A stretch of 64,000 nucleotides of DNA from Sphingobacteriales bacterium (GTDB lineage: Bacteria; Bacteroidota; Bacteroidia; Chitinophagales; JADIYW01): NCBI GenBank assembly GCA_016721245.1, contig JADKIQ010000002.1, positions 372,001 to 436,000 on the forward strand, read 5' to 3'. Of the stretch, positions 1 to 8,657 are shown piece by piece (the stretch's first letter is position 1; each line of letters starts with the position of its first letter). Position numbers and translations under genes: made by a program. Below the pieces are notes generated by a model that was given only the letters and a program-made list of their open reading frames with translations, did no database searches and was not told the DNA's origin.

Positions 1-1
1 T

Positions 2-319
2 TTAATTAATAATGATTATCAGCAATTTATTGAGATTTGCGGTGCCTGCGAGCGTATTAAGAATACACCCATTCCATATTCGTACAGTGCGTTTTTGAAG
101 AAATTCATTTTCTTCTATATCATGCTGATGCCCTTTGCGTATGTTGCTTCTCTGGGTTATACCATCATTCCGGTGACTGTCTTTACGTTTTATATCTTAA
201 CGAGTATTGAATTGATTGCGGAAGAGATTGAAAATCCGTTTGGTTCGGATGCTAACGATTTGCCGCTGGATGAATTGTGTAAAAATATAAACCGCACCTG
301 CAGCGAAATATTTAGTTAG
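2..319 (+). CDS. Bestrophin family channel, C-terminal part
   Basis: This is the end of a bestrophin-type (UPF0187) membrane protein whose start lies before the window. The frame is open from base 2 and gives about 105 residues. A hydrophobic segment (FFYIMLMPFAYVASLGY onward) is followed by ENPFGSDANDLPLDELC, which matches the family's conserved acidic tail with its NPFG and NDLPL motifs. Bacterial homologues form pentameric anion or cation channels in the inner membrane. The sequence seen cannot tell which ion is carried. The ATG at 95 is internal and not a start. Confidence 0.85.
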   Translation, partial: LINNDYQQFIEICGACERIKNTPIPYSYSAFLKKFIFFYIMLMPFAYVASLGYTIIPVTVFTFYILTSIELIAEEIENPFGSDANDLPLDELCKNINRTCSEIFS

Positions 320-347
320 TTTGTCTTAAAAATCAACCACAACCCGA

Positions 348-355
348 TAAATTTG
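348..355 (+). promoter_or_regulatory. Bacteroidota -7 box, PorE-like gene
   Basis: TAAATTTG fits the TAnnTTTG -7 consensus of Bacteroidota housekeeping promoters. A TTTG lies at 320-323, but the 24-base gap is longer than usual, so the -33 element is doubtful. Transcription would begin near 362, which favours the ATG at 382 as start over the GTG at 367. Confidence 0.5.
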
Positions 356-381
356 TTATATTTAATGTGATGTTATCTTCT

Positions 382-2358
382 ATGAATAAATTTGCTTACA
401 TACTCATTTTTGTCGCTGCCTTGTTTTTGGTTTCCTGCAAATCCACATCGAAAGTGCAGGACGGCCAAACGGCCTATATTCTTAAAAAATATTCGCTGGC
501 TTCCGAGATGCTGCAAAAGGATTACGACAAATCAAAAGACATTACAGAACAATCGAAAATAGCCCTGAAGATTGCTGAAAGTTATGATAAGCAACTGGAC
601 TTTAAATCTGCGGAACCCTGGTATAAAAAGATTGCGGATGCGCGTGTGCTAAACGACGCAACTTTATTATATGTAAACGCATTGAAGCGTACTGAAAAAT
701 ATCAGGAAGCCTATAAAGTGCTGGATGATTATCTGAAAGCTAATAAAAGCGAAAAATTCCGTTTACAGAAAGAAATGGATTTTCTGGAGGAGGTGCTGAA
801 GAAGCTTAAAAAACCGGCACTCACGAAAATGACCAATCTGGAATTCAATTCGCCGAGTCTGGATTTTGCACCCTTCGTAAAAGACAATACCCTTTATTTT
901 TCTTCCACCCGTGGAGGCAATAAAAACAATACGGATGAATGGACCGGCGAAGGCTATTCGGATATTTATGCAGCTCCTAAAACCGGTAACACAAAATTTA
1001 GCGAAGCTACTTTACTGGCAGCGCCATTCAATGACCTGTACCACGATGCGGAGTTTGTGCTGAGCAAAGACGGCAAGACGGCATTGTTTACGCGTTGCGG
1101 CAGCGATGCTAAAAATGTCAATGAATATTGTCACATTTACCGTACAGTAAAAAACATAGACGATAGCTGGAGTGCACCGGAACGCCTGAAATTATTTGCC
1201 GATACCATCAATGAAGGACAGGCATTTTTATCGCTGGATGAGAAAGAATTGTATTTTGTTTCTGACAGCAAAGAAGGCTATGGCGGAAGAGATATTTATG
1301 TGGCGAAAAAGAACGTGGCCGGTGAGTTTGAATATCCGGTAAACGCAGGTTCTAAAGTGAATTCGCAGGGCGATGAATTGTTTCCCGTGATTGCGGATGA
1401 TAACAAATTGTATTTCTCATCGAATGGTAAAACAGGTTACGGTGGACTGGATATTTACTCCGCCACGAAAGAGGGAAAGATTTATACCAACGTACAGAAT
1501 CTGGGATATGGCGTGAACAGCGGCGGCGATGATTTCAGTATCTCACTGACAAAATCCAAAGATGATTCGGTGTTGTTGAGCGGATATATTACGTCCAACA
1601 GACCAGGCGGCAAAGGGCTGGACGATATTTATTATTTTGAAAACCGCATGGCGCCGGCAGAGCCTTTACCACCAGCTGTGTTTGTGCTGAAAGTATTGGT
1701 GCAGGCAAAAACCTATCAGGATGACAATAATCCGAACACCACTTTTTTAGGTATGAAGCCGATTGAAAACGCGACGGTGGAATTGCCGAAGTTTGATAAT
1801 AAACCGAACAGTTTTCAGTTCCTGCATACCGATAAAGACGGCAGGGATCAAACGTTTATTCCGAAAGGAAGCCAGTTTAAATTGAAGGTTTCCAAAATCG
1901 GATATTTAACGAGTGAAGAAAATGTAACAGCAGATTTGCCTGCGAAAGACGGCGATACGATTGTGATACAAAAGACAATAACGCTGAGTAAAATTTACAA
2001 AAATGTAGAAATTACACTGAACAATATTTACTACGATTACGACAAGTGGAACATCCGTGCGGATGCTGCTCAGAGTCTGGATTCCTTAGTAGACATCTTA
2101 GTAAAAAATCCGACGATAAAAATACAATTGTCCTCGCATACCGACTGCCGTGGAAAAGATACGTACAATGAAACGCTGTCGCAGAAACGTGCGGAAAGTG
2201 TAGTGCAGTATTTAATACAAAAAGGCATTGCTGCGGATAGATTGACTGCCAAAGGCTACGGCGAAAGCATGCCGATAGAAAGCTGCGAATGCACCAAATG
2301 CACTGAAGAGCAGCACCAACGAAATAGAAGGACGACGTTTAAGATTTTGAGTGAGTGA
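382..2358 (+). CDS. PorE-like OmpA/PD40/TPR lipoprotein
   Basis: Outer-membrane lipoprotein of about 658 residues with the PorE domain order. A signal peptide ends in the lipobox LVSC. TPR-like helices follow (to about residue 145), then a PD40/WD40-like propeller with repeated LYFSS and GYGGxDIY motifs (about 150-430), a carboxypeptidase-regulatory-like domain (about 435-540) and an OmpA C-terminal peptidoglycan-binding domain (DYDKWNIRADA, HTDCRG, NRRTTF). In Porphyromonas, PorE helps tether the type IX secretion system to peptidoglycan. Bacteroidota carry several paralogs of this layout, so the T9SS role is inferred from architecture and from the T9SS cargo nearby. I chose the ATG at 382 because the signal peptide then starts cleanly (MNKFAYILIF) and a -7 box sits 26 bases upstream. 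A GTG at 367 and an ATG at 370 are also in frame. Confidence 0.85.
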   Translation: MNKFAYILIFVAALFLVSCKSTSKVQDGQTAYILKKYSLASEMLQKDYDKSKDITEQSKIALKIAESYDKQLDFKSAEPWYKKIADARVLNDATLLYVNALKRTEKYQEAYKVLDDYLKANKSEKFRLQKEMDFLEEVLKKLKKPALTKMTNLEFNSPSLDFAPFVKDNTLYFSSTRGGNKNNTDEWTGEGYSDIYAAPKTGNTKFSEATLLAAPFNDLYHDAEFVLSKDGKTALFTRCGSDAKNVNEYCHIYRTVKNIDDSWSAPERLKLFADTINEGQAFLSLDEKELYFVSDSKEGYGGRDIYVAKKNVAGEFEYPVNAGSKVNSQGDELFPVIADDNKLYFSSNGKTGYGGLDIYSATKEGKIYTNVQNLGYGVNSGGDDFSISLTKSKDDSVLLSGYITSNRPGGKGLDDIYYFENRMAPAEPLPPAVFVLKVLVQAKTYQDDNNPNTTFLGMKPIENATVELPKFDNKPNSFQFLHTDKDGRDQTFIPKGSQFKLKVSKIGYLTSEENVTADLPAKDGDTIVIQKTITLSKIYKNVEITLNNIYYDYDKWNIRADAAQSLDSLVDILVKNPTIKIQLSSHTDCRGKDTYNETLSQKRAESVVQYLIQKGIAADRLTAKGYGESMPIESCECTKCTEEQHQRNRRTTFKILSE

Positions 2359-2449
2359 TAATTGAAATTGTAGTTTGTTTGTGACGCATGCCACCATACT
2401 TAGCTAGGCTATGCTAAACACCAACAAAGGTTGGGGAAATAATTAATCT

Positions 2450-2638
2450 ATGGAAAATATTTTATATGGAATAGGTGCAATTTTATTAGGTGTAATTTCA
2501 TTTATTTATAATAAGAAGTCAAAGCAAGTTCCAGAAGGAGTTTTTTATATTGATATGAGTATTTATTTTTTTAGTATACTTGGAGTAATAGTAGGGTTAT
2601 ATATAATTATTCGCGAAGCAGTTATATATTTTCGTTAA
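2450..2638 (+). CDS. Small two-helix membrane protein
   Basis: A 62-residue protein with two hydrophobic stretches, about residues 4-20 and 38-57, separated by a short polar loop (NKKSKQVPEG). I do not recognise a family. Codon use is very AT-rich compared with the gene upstream. It sits alone between the PorE-like gene and a hairpin-rich spacer. The ATG at 2450 gives the first helix at once, as expected for a small inner-membrane protein. It could be a recent acquisition, or less likely a chance open frame. Confidence 0.5.
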   Translation: MENILYGIGAILLGVISFIYNKKSKQVPEGVFYIDMSIYFFSILGVIVGLYIIIREAVIYFR

Positions 2639-2675
2639 TAATAATGCTGCTTTTAACTATTGGTTGATATTTTCA

Positions 2676-2792
2676 CTCTCTGGCGCGAGAGTTAGCGCAG
2701 CGCTCTCGTGTCTATTAATTCTGCCGGTCTCTGACCGCAACCGAAATATCTCCTTCACTATTTTATCTATCGGTTGGTGTCCGCACCAACCG
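2676..2792. repeat. Cluster of short GC-rich hairpins
   Basis: Within 117 bases there are four small inverted repeats: CTCTC/GAGAG (2676-2691), CGAGAG/CTCTCG (2686-2708), CGGTC/GACCG with a three-base loop (2725-2737), and a perfect nine-base stem CGGTTGGTG/CACCAACCG with loop TCCG (2771-2792). The first two share an arm and are mutually exclusive. They stand out in an AT-rich, gene-free spacer and look like an extragenic hairpin repeat. None is followed by a clear T-run, so they are not ordinary terminators. Confidence 0.5.
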
Positions 2793-2993
2793 AAACACTA
2801 CGCTTAAAATAACTGTGCTCGTTATCGGTTTTCTTTTCTCTATTTTAATAATGAAATTTTTACCGTACTTGATGTTTTATTTTATCTATCGGTTGGTGTC
2901 CGCACCAATTGAAACACTACGCTTAAAATATAGGTGCTTATTATCAGTTTTCTTTTTCTTTATTTCAACAATGAAATTTTTACCGTACTAGAT
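2761..2993. repeat. Tandem direct repeat copying the 3' end of the DUF2141 gene
   Basis: Copy 1 (2761-2873) and copy 2 (2880-2993) are the same sequence shifted by 119-120 bases, with a few substitutions and one single-base indel. Each begins TTTTATCTAT, carries the CGGTTGGTG hairpin and ends in the last codons of the minus-strand gene at 2960-3523. Copy 1 still encodes STVKISLLK plus a stop on the minus strand, although no gene precedes it. In copy 2 one hairpin arm has changed to CACCAATTG, which keeps pairing through G-U pairs only in plus-strand RNA. Confidence 0.8.
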
Positions 2994-3523
2994 TTTTCAC
3001 TGTAGTTGAATTTACAATCATCAAAACTTGGTGCTTTAATGGTAGGCTTAATATTATTGGAAAAAGCATAGCGCTCTTTGGGAATGCCAATTGCATTTTT
3101 GTCAATTTTACCATTGTTATTTACATCATGATAAATCGCGAATGCCAGTTCACCATAGGGTAAATCTTTTATCATCACATCTATCTTGCCATGTTTAGGT
3201 TTGAAACGTAATTTTTTAAATTCATCGTTTTCATCGGGAAACTTATTTTTGGTAGTATACACACCCACTTCAATTTCGCCAGCGCTTGTTTTAAGATTAT
3301 CTACCATAAGTCTCAACGGTACATTACCTATCTTTGTTGTCGTATCCGTTGTTTTAGAAATTGTATCCGCATCGACAGTTGTTGTCATATTTTCTGTTAC
3401 AGAATCTTTAGCCATAGTTTCTGCTGCAGCTGCGGAATCAGCCATGGAATTTTGTTGATTACAAGAAGCAAACAAACAAACAACAGAAAGTACACAGGCA
3501 GAAATGGGGAAGTGTTTTTTCAT
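2960..3523 (-). CDS. DUF2141-domain lipoprotein
   Basis: A 187-residue lipoprotein with signal peptide and lipobox LFASC at about residues 17-21. A threonine/serine-rich linker (about 30-65) leads into a DUF2141 domain, shown by the conserved core YHDVNNNGKIDKNAIGIPKE and the following FSNN. DUF2141 proteins are exported beta-sandwich proteins common in Bacteroidota, with no settled function. The D-N-N-N-G-K-I-D stretch resembles a calcium-binding loop, which is an inference. The gene stands alone. Its last codons are duplicated downstream in the direct repeat at 2761-2993. Confidence 0.85.
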   Translation of the reverse strand: MKKHFPISACVLSVVCLFASCNQQNSMADSAAAAETMAKDSVTENMTTTVDADTISKTTDTTTKIGNVPLRLMVDNLKTSAGEIEVGVYTTKNKFPDENDEFKKLRFKPKHGKIDVMIKDLPYGELAFAIYHDVNNNGKIDKNAIGIPKERYAFSNNIKPTIKAPSFDDCKFNYSEKSSTVKISLLK

Positions 3524-3783
3524 AGTATTTTTATTGAACGATTTTGAATGTTTTATAATTAAAGATCTGATAGTTTTTGTGATAAGGATTATACAATTTG
3601 ATGATTTTGTTAATGTTTATAAGCACTTTAAGTTATTAGTATATAGTTTGTACTTGTGAGGCTTACTTGCGTTTATCCGAAAACAATGTTTTGTTAGATT
3701 TTTCAATAGTGATATATCTGCAGCTTTTTTATTTCTGTTTATAATTGAAATATGCATTTTATTGGACAGTTAGTATCCTTGTT

Positions 3784-4401
3784 TTATTTACTGATAAATC
3801 CTTCTTTCATCATTTTCTTGTACACAACTTTTGCCACTTCTTCTGTCAATCTGTTTACACCGCTTGGGTCTGTTGTTTGTGTAACACCGGTCCAGATAAT
3901 TTTATCTTCTTTTATAGAGAATACATTGGTCTCAACAGTATAGGTTCGCGTGGTAGAGTAATAATCCGGTGTGCGGTTAAACGACCAGTTTCTGTAATAG
4001 TACCCGCCAAAAGTATGATAGTAAGAAGGGTAAGTAGAAATATTTCCCGGTATGTAGGTTTCTGTTTTTTCCATATCTACTAAACGCATGGTTACAGCGC
4101 CGTCAAAGCCGTCTGCTTTTATTTTATCGCGGATGAGTTCCTCATTGGTCGCACTGATATTGTCATCTAAATAGTTGTATGCGACCACTCCTTTTCCTTT
4201 CAGATAGCCTGCCATTTGATCTTCCGCTTTACGGCTATTAGTTTCTGTTTTGAAAAATGCAACCACCAGTACTTTTTTTAATTTCTCTAGAGTTACTTTT
4301 TTATCAGGTTCTTTCCAGTTGCTCGTAATTTTAGTGGTAATACAAGAAGTGAGCGCTGAAAATGCCAGCAGGTAAATAGTTATCGTGATGTATTTTTTCA
4401 T
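3784..4401 (-). CDS. Lipoprotein of unknown function
   Basis: A 205-residue protein with a lipoprotein signal peptide (MKKYITITIYLLAFSALTSC). Residues 20-110 (TTKITSNWKEP, LKKVLVVAFFKT, EDQMAGYLKGKGVVAYNYL) have the alpha/beta pattern of small envelope lipoproteins such as DUF4136, but I cannot confirm that family. A tyrosine-rich stretch (STYPSYYHTFGGYYYRNW) follows, and the C-terminal part predicts beta-strands. It lies 30 bases downstream of the lipocalin gene on the same strand, so the two are probably co-transcribed envelope proteins. Confidence 0.7.
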   Translation of the reverse strand: MKKYITITIYLLAFSALTSCITTKITSNWKEPDKKVTLEKLKKVLVVAFFKTETNSRKAEDQMAGYLKGKGVVAYNYLDDNISATNEELIRDKIKADGFDGAVTMRLVDMEKTETYIPGNISTYPSYYHTFGGYYYRNWSFNRTPDYYSTTRTYTVETNVFSIKEDKIIWTGVTQTTDPSGVNRLTEEVAKVVYKKMMKEGFISK

Positions 4402-4431
4402 AAATATTTTTTAGATGATAGTGTGTGTTCA

Positions 4432-4947
4432 TTAAATCTGTTTGGTGAGCTGTAGTTTTGATAAATCAAACCCTTTTTCTTTCAGCCGAAAAACAATCTG
4501 ATGATACACGGCACTATCCATTGTTGACGTTCTGGATAAAATCCATAAATACTTTTTGGAAGGATGGCTTACTACCGCATAACTGTAATCTTGTGCCAGT
4601 TCAATAATCCAGTATTTTGCTTTGAATGGCCAGAAAAACTGCACCTTCAAACGGGCATTGCCGGAGTTCTCTTCTGCAAATACTTTTCCTTTTATATAAG
4701 ATGATTTTCCTTTGGCGGAATCCTTTAGACATCTGTTTTCTACAATCAGATAATCTTTGTCTGTTAATGTATATTCAGCGGTTGTACAAGTACATCCCTT
4801 TTGAAAAAATTGAGGAAAGGAAGCAATTTCAAACCATTTTCCGGCATACTTTTTTAAATCAACAGCCGGAACAGTTTGTAATGGTTGAGAGAGAATAACA
4901 GGAGACACAGACATAATGAGGATTAAGAAATGAACGATTCTTTGCAT
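4432..4947 (-). CDS. Bacterial lipocalin (Blc-like)
   Basis: Lipocalin of about 171 residues with a cleavable signal peptide (MQRIVHFLILIMSVSPVILS) and the family signature KKYAGKWFEIASFPQFFQKGC near the mature N terminus. Further lipocalin motifs follow: AEYTLTDKDYLIVENRC, then VQFFWPFKAKYWIIELAQDYSY, then YLWILSRT. Blc proteins bind fatty acids or lysophospholipids and act in envelope maintenance. There is no lipobox cysteine at the cleavage site, so it may be periplasmic. I chose the ATG at 4947 over an upstream GTG (4980) because it starts directly at the signal peptide. A CATTTTTG box four bases before it may be a weak -7 element. Confidence 0.85.
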   Translation of the reverse strand: MQRIVHFLILIMSVSPVILSQPLQTVPAVDLKKYAGKWFEIASFPQFFQKGCTCTTAEYTLTDKDYLIVENRCLKDSAKGKSSYIKGKVFAEENSGNARLKVQFFWPFKAKYWIIELAQDYSYAVVSHPSKKYLWILSRTSTMDSAVYHQIVFRLKEKGFDLSKLQLTKQI

Positions 4948-5025
4948 TAAGCAAAAATGTCCAAATAAAAGCAGTAACACCTTACATGATTTTTGAAAAA
5001 TGTTACGTGGTTCACACGTGCCTGT

Positions 5026-5619
5026 TTATTTCCAGATTTGAAAACGAAGTTTGAGTTTTTTCTTTTGAAGCATCGTTCGCCAGTCGATAAAAAATAATGC
5101 ACACAGCAGCAGCAAGCCGACAATTAAACCGGTAATTGATTTCCAGTTAATCATACCCTGAACAAGGTTTTTAGTGTTTTCTTCCGCATATTTTCCCAAT
5201 AAAACAGCCACAGTGTCGCTGATAAATTTACCGACAAAAAATGCAGGAATGATATAGTAGGGTTTGAGGTTTGCCATGCCACCGGCAATAAATAAAGGCG
5301 TGGTCGGCAAAGGCAATAAGGAATATACCAGTATAATCAAATGAGTTTTCCAGCCTTTCTCTTTCATCCTTTTTCCTAAATAGCGTACATCCTCATTTTT
5401 CGAAGGATTAAATATTTTACCCGAGATTTTAGGAATGTATAAAGTGAGAATATAACGGCCTGCAATGGAACCGGCAACACCCGTTACAATCACCACCCAG
5501 ATATTCAGTTTGAAAACAATCTGCAACACAATCATTACGGTAAAGGCTGGTGGCAAGGGAAAAGGAACAATGTCCACCGCCATCGAGCAAATAAAAACCA
5601 ATGCATAATGCCACCACAT
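5026..5619 (-). CDS. VTT/DedA-like membrane protein
   Basis: A 197-residue inner-membrane protein with about five hydrophobic segments. The central part (YSLLPLPTTPLFIAGGMANLKPYYIIPAFFVGKFISD) resembles the VTT/SNARE-associated region of DedA-family proteins, with the proline-rich re-entrant loop and a small-residue helix. Members act in lipid translocation or membrane homeostasis. It begins 36 bases after the P-type ATPase gene on the same strand and is probably read from the ATPase promoter. The family assignment is moderate because the sequence is shorter and more divergent than canonical DedA. Confidence 0.65.
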   Translation of the reverse strand: MWWHYALVFICSMAVDIVPFPLPPAFTVMIVLQIVFKLNIWVVIVTGVAGSIAGRYILTLYIPKISGKIFNPSKNEDVRYLGKRMKEKGWKTHLIILVYSLLPLPTTPLFIAGGMANLKPYYIIPAFFVGKFISDTVAVLLGKYAEENTKNLVQGMINWKSITGLIVGLLLLCALFFIDWRTMLQKKKLKLRFQIWK

Positions 5620-5655
5620 AGATTGTCTGTTTTATTTTTAAATGCAGTTACTGAA

Positions 5656-8160
5656 TTATTTTTTGCTGCTTCTTTTGATGAGTTTTACAACTTCATACCA
5701 AATTACGGATAAGAATCCGATTCCGATGCTGATACTCAAGTTGGTAATGCTTAAGTGCTCAAATAAGAAGAATGTTGTTAATGGTTTAACATACAGCAAT
5801 ACACCTGTTATGGCAATGGTTATCATGATGATGATCGGAACAAGATTATTTTTATACTGAATGGTAGTGAAAATGGAATAATAAAACGAACGATTCACCA
5901 GCGTCAGAAAAATATTGGCAGCAATCAGCACGGTAAATACCATAGTGCGGGTAGCGGCTTCATCCATTCCCTGCCACACCGCATATTGATAAGCAGACAG
6001 CGTTCCGGCCGTAATAATTAATCCCTGCAACACACTTACTGCCAGTTCTTTCCAGTTGAAAAAGGTAGCCGTAAATGGTCTGGGTGCCTGTATCATCGTG
6101 TTCTTTTCCATCGGTTCATTTTCGTAAATGATGGAACAGGTAGGGCCCATTATTAATTCCAGGAAAATAATGTGTACGGGTGTAAAAATATTTGGATACA
6201 CCCAGCCTAATGCCAGCGGAATAAATACAGTCAGTATAATCGGAATATGAATGGAGATGATATACTGAATCGCTTTTTTTAGATTGGTATAAATTTTTCG
6301 TCCCATCGCTACGGCATCCACCATTTTAGATAAATCATCTTCCACCAGAATAAGGGAAGCGGCTTGCTTGGCTATTTCGGTACCTTTCTTGCCCATCGCA
6401 ATGCCGATGTGTGCGGCTTTCAGGGCAGGACCGTCGTTGACGCCGTCACCTGTCATCGCTACAATTTCATGTTTTGCTTTTAATGCATTGATGATTTTTA
6501 ATTTGGCGTCCGGAAACATGCGTGTGAAAATATGTGTTGCCTTCACCCGTTCTTCCAACTCATGTTCGTCTAATTGCATGAGTTCATCACCCGTCATACT
6601 GTTTTCATATCCTTTAAATCCAATCTGTTTCGCAATGGCTGTGGTCGTCTCCGCGTTATCGCCCGTTACAATTTTTACATCAATACCAGCCGTATAAAAA
6701 TCGTTCAGCACTTGCTGTATATTTTTCTTAGGCGGATCATAAAATGCGACAATCCCTTTAAACACAAAAGAAAATTCCTGCTGCGTCTCCGGGAAATCAG
6801 TTCCTGCAAACACCGCTTCTCCCACGCCCAGCACTCGGAATCCGTCTTTTGCTAAGGAGTTGATAGTTTCGTTTATTTGTTGTTTGTCGGCAGCATTCAG
6901 CTTGGAGCAGTTCATTAAGGCTTCCGGTGCGCCTTTGGCAGCAATGATACGTTTGCCCTCCGCATTCTCAAACAAGTGCGTCATCATCGGCGGTTTGCCG
7001 CCGAGCGGATATTCATGCACCATTTTATACGCGGCTCTTTCATCCGGCAGAATAAGCTGTGTATATGCATTATGCAAGGCTACTTCCATCGGGTCGAATG
7101 GAATCGGTTCGCTCGACCACATCGACAGTGTAAGCAATTCTTTTTCTTCATCACCTAAAACATCTGTTTCAGGATTCGATATTTTATTGCCTGATAAAGT
7201 GTAGAGCCTCGCCAGACTCATTTTGTTTTCCGTCAGCGTGCCGGTTTTGTCGGTGCAAATTACCGTAGCACTTCCGAGTGTTTCCACCGTTTTCATTTGC
7301 TTCACCACGATGCCCATTTTCATCAGGCGCCAGGCACCTAATGCCATGAAGGTGGTAAACGCCACCGGAATTTCTTCCGGCAAAATACTCATGGCCAGCG
7401 TGAGCGATTTCAGTAAACTGTCGAGTATATTTTTTGAATGGTAATAGTTGATGCCCCACACAAAAATGAAAACCACCGCGCCCGCAATCACCATCTTTTT
7501 TACAAAATTGCTGATTTGCAATTCCAGCGGTGTCTTTTCTTCTTCGATGCTTTCCAGACTTTTGCCGATTTTTCCCAGTTTGGTTTCATTGCCGATGGCC
7601 GTAACGGTGGCAATGGCCAGTCCGCTGGCGACCGTGGTGCCGCTGTACACGAAATTATCTTCTTTGGCCGGGTCTTTAAACACCGCCAGAGATTCACCTG
7701 TTAGTATGGATTCATTCACCGAGAAATCATTGGACTGCACAATGATGCCGTCGGAAACAACAGAAGTGCCTTCTTCCACCATCATGCTGTCACCAAGCAC
7801 CAGTTCCTCGCTTTTTATTTCTACCACTATTCCGTTGCGGATGACTTTGCAGCCGGGTTGTGTGAAGTCTTTCAGTTTGGCCAGCGCATTGCGGCTTCTG
7901 GAATCCTGATACAGGGAAATGCCCGCCACTAATACAATGGCTGCTGCCAGAAAAATACCGTCATGGATATTGCCGCTGATAAAGTAGATGGAGGAGGTGA
8001 CCAGCAATAGAATCACCATCGGTTCTTTCGCGATACTTTTCAATGCATCGAGGAAGCCGTTTTCTTTTTTAAACTGTAAAGTATTGCTGCCCGATTTTTG
8101 TCTCGAAGCAAGTACTTCTTCATCCGTTAAACCTTTGATATCAGAATGGTATGCTGCCAT
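5656..8160 (-). CDS. Cation-transporting P-type ATPase
   Basis: An 834-residue P-type ATPase of the P2-like group. It has an N-terminal cation-ATPase domain, the actuator motif TGES (near residue 155), the phosphorylation motif CTDKTGTLTENK, KGAPEALM in the nucleotide-binding domain and the hinge MTGDGVNDGPALKAA. About ten membrane helices are expected. Membrane helix 4 reads LPEEIPV instead of the calcium-pump IPEGLP form. The helix 6 region reads LELIMGPTCSIIYENEP and lacks the N-x-x-T-D sites of SERCA, so calcium specificity should not be assumed. A TATCTTTG box lies 41 bases upstream of the ATG. The VTT-like gene follows in the same direction. Confidence 0.9.
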   Translation of the reverse strand: MAAYHSDIKGLTDEEVLASRQKSGSNTLQFKKENGFLDALKSIAKEPMVILLLVTSSIYFISGNIHDGIFLAAAIVLVAGISLYQDSRSRNALAKLKDFTQPGCKVIRNGIVVEIKSEELVLGDSMMVEEGTSVVSDGIIVQSNDFSVNESILTGESLAVFKDPAKEDNFVYSGTTVASGLAIATVTAIGNETKLGKIGKSLESIEEEKTPLELQISNFVKKMVIAGAVVFIFVWGINYYHSKNILDSLLKSLTLAMSILPEEIPVAFTTFMALGAWRLMKMGIVVKQMKTVETLGSATVICTDKTGTLTENKMSLARLYTLSGNKISNPETDVLGDEEKELLTLSMWSSEPIPFDPMEVALHNAYTQLILPDERAAYKMVHEYPLGGKPPMMTHLFENAEGKRIIAAKGAPEALMNCSKLNAADKQQINETINSLAKDGFRVLGVGEAVFAGTDFPETQQEFSFVFKGIVAFYDPPKKNIQQVLNDFYTAGIDVKIVTGDNAETTTAIAKQIGFKGYENSMTGDELMQLDEHELEERVKATHIFTRMFPDAKLKIINALKAKHEIVAMTGDGVNDGPALKAAHIGIAMGKKGTEIAKQAASLILVEDDLSKMVDAVAMGRKIYTNLKKAIQYIISIHIPIILTVFIPLALGWVYPNIFTPVHIIFLELIMGPTCSIIYENEPMEKNTMIQAPRPFTATFFNWKELAVSVLQGLIITAGTLSAYQYAVWQGMDEAATRTMVFTVLIAANIFLTLVNRSFYYSIFTTIQYKNNLVPIIIMITIAITGVLLYVKPLTTFFLFEHLSITNLSISIGIGFLSVIWYEVVKLIKRSSKK

Positions 8161-8201
8161 GATTAGTTGTAGTTGTGCGAATTGGGGTTTAATGCATCGT
8201 T

Positions 8202-8209
8202 CAAAGATA
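8202..8209 (-). promoter_or_regulatory. -7 box of the P-type ATPase gene
   Basis: On the minus strand this reads TATCTTTG, a full match to TAnnTTTG, and predicts a leader of roughly 35 bases before the ATG at 8160. No TTTG is present at the expected -33 position. Confidence 0.45.
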
Positions 8210-8657
8210 CCTTATTTCCTGCGGAATGTGCAGCTGGAATGAAAACGAAACGGATAAGCATATGTATCAAGGATAAAAGATGCATGGAATTTTTATGCTG
8301 TAAGATAAAGTAGAAATGATTAGAAACAGACTAAGCGTTGGGTGCTTAGTCTTGTGTAAAGAATGAAAAGAAACTATCTGCTTTCTGAACGTATAGGAGA
8401 TAAATAACTTCCCGGACTTCTTTACGGTGGTTTCTTATGTTTCTAAATCATACCTAAAGTTGCTATTTTTTGCAACAAGCCACTATGATATTCGTCATGT
8501 TTTGGCATGATTTTGTTCATCTTGTAATTTGGAAATTATTGGAAGAGAATAGATTTAATGGAAGGGAAGATGGTGAGGAATTAGCGGTTTTCTTTAAGCA
8601 CCATTAAATTTATAAAGAAGTTTAAGCACTTGAGCTTGCCCGTTGTTGTGTGCAGTA
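8210..8657. other. Gene-free spacer with two hairpins
   Basis: I see no supported gene here. There is a perfect eight-base hairpin GACTAAGC/GCTTAGTC with a seven-base loop at 8329-8351, and a weaker GTTGC/GCAAC pair around a T-run at 8459-8476. Neither looks like a clear terminator for the minus-strand gene ending at 8658. The remainder is AT-rich with no coding signal in any frame. Confidence 0.5.

Noticed and set aside
2641..2960. Integron attC-like site in the hairpin cluster
   Set aside because: The hairpins lack the paired core sites expected of attC, and no integrase is in the window.
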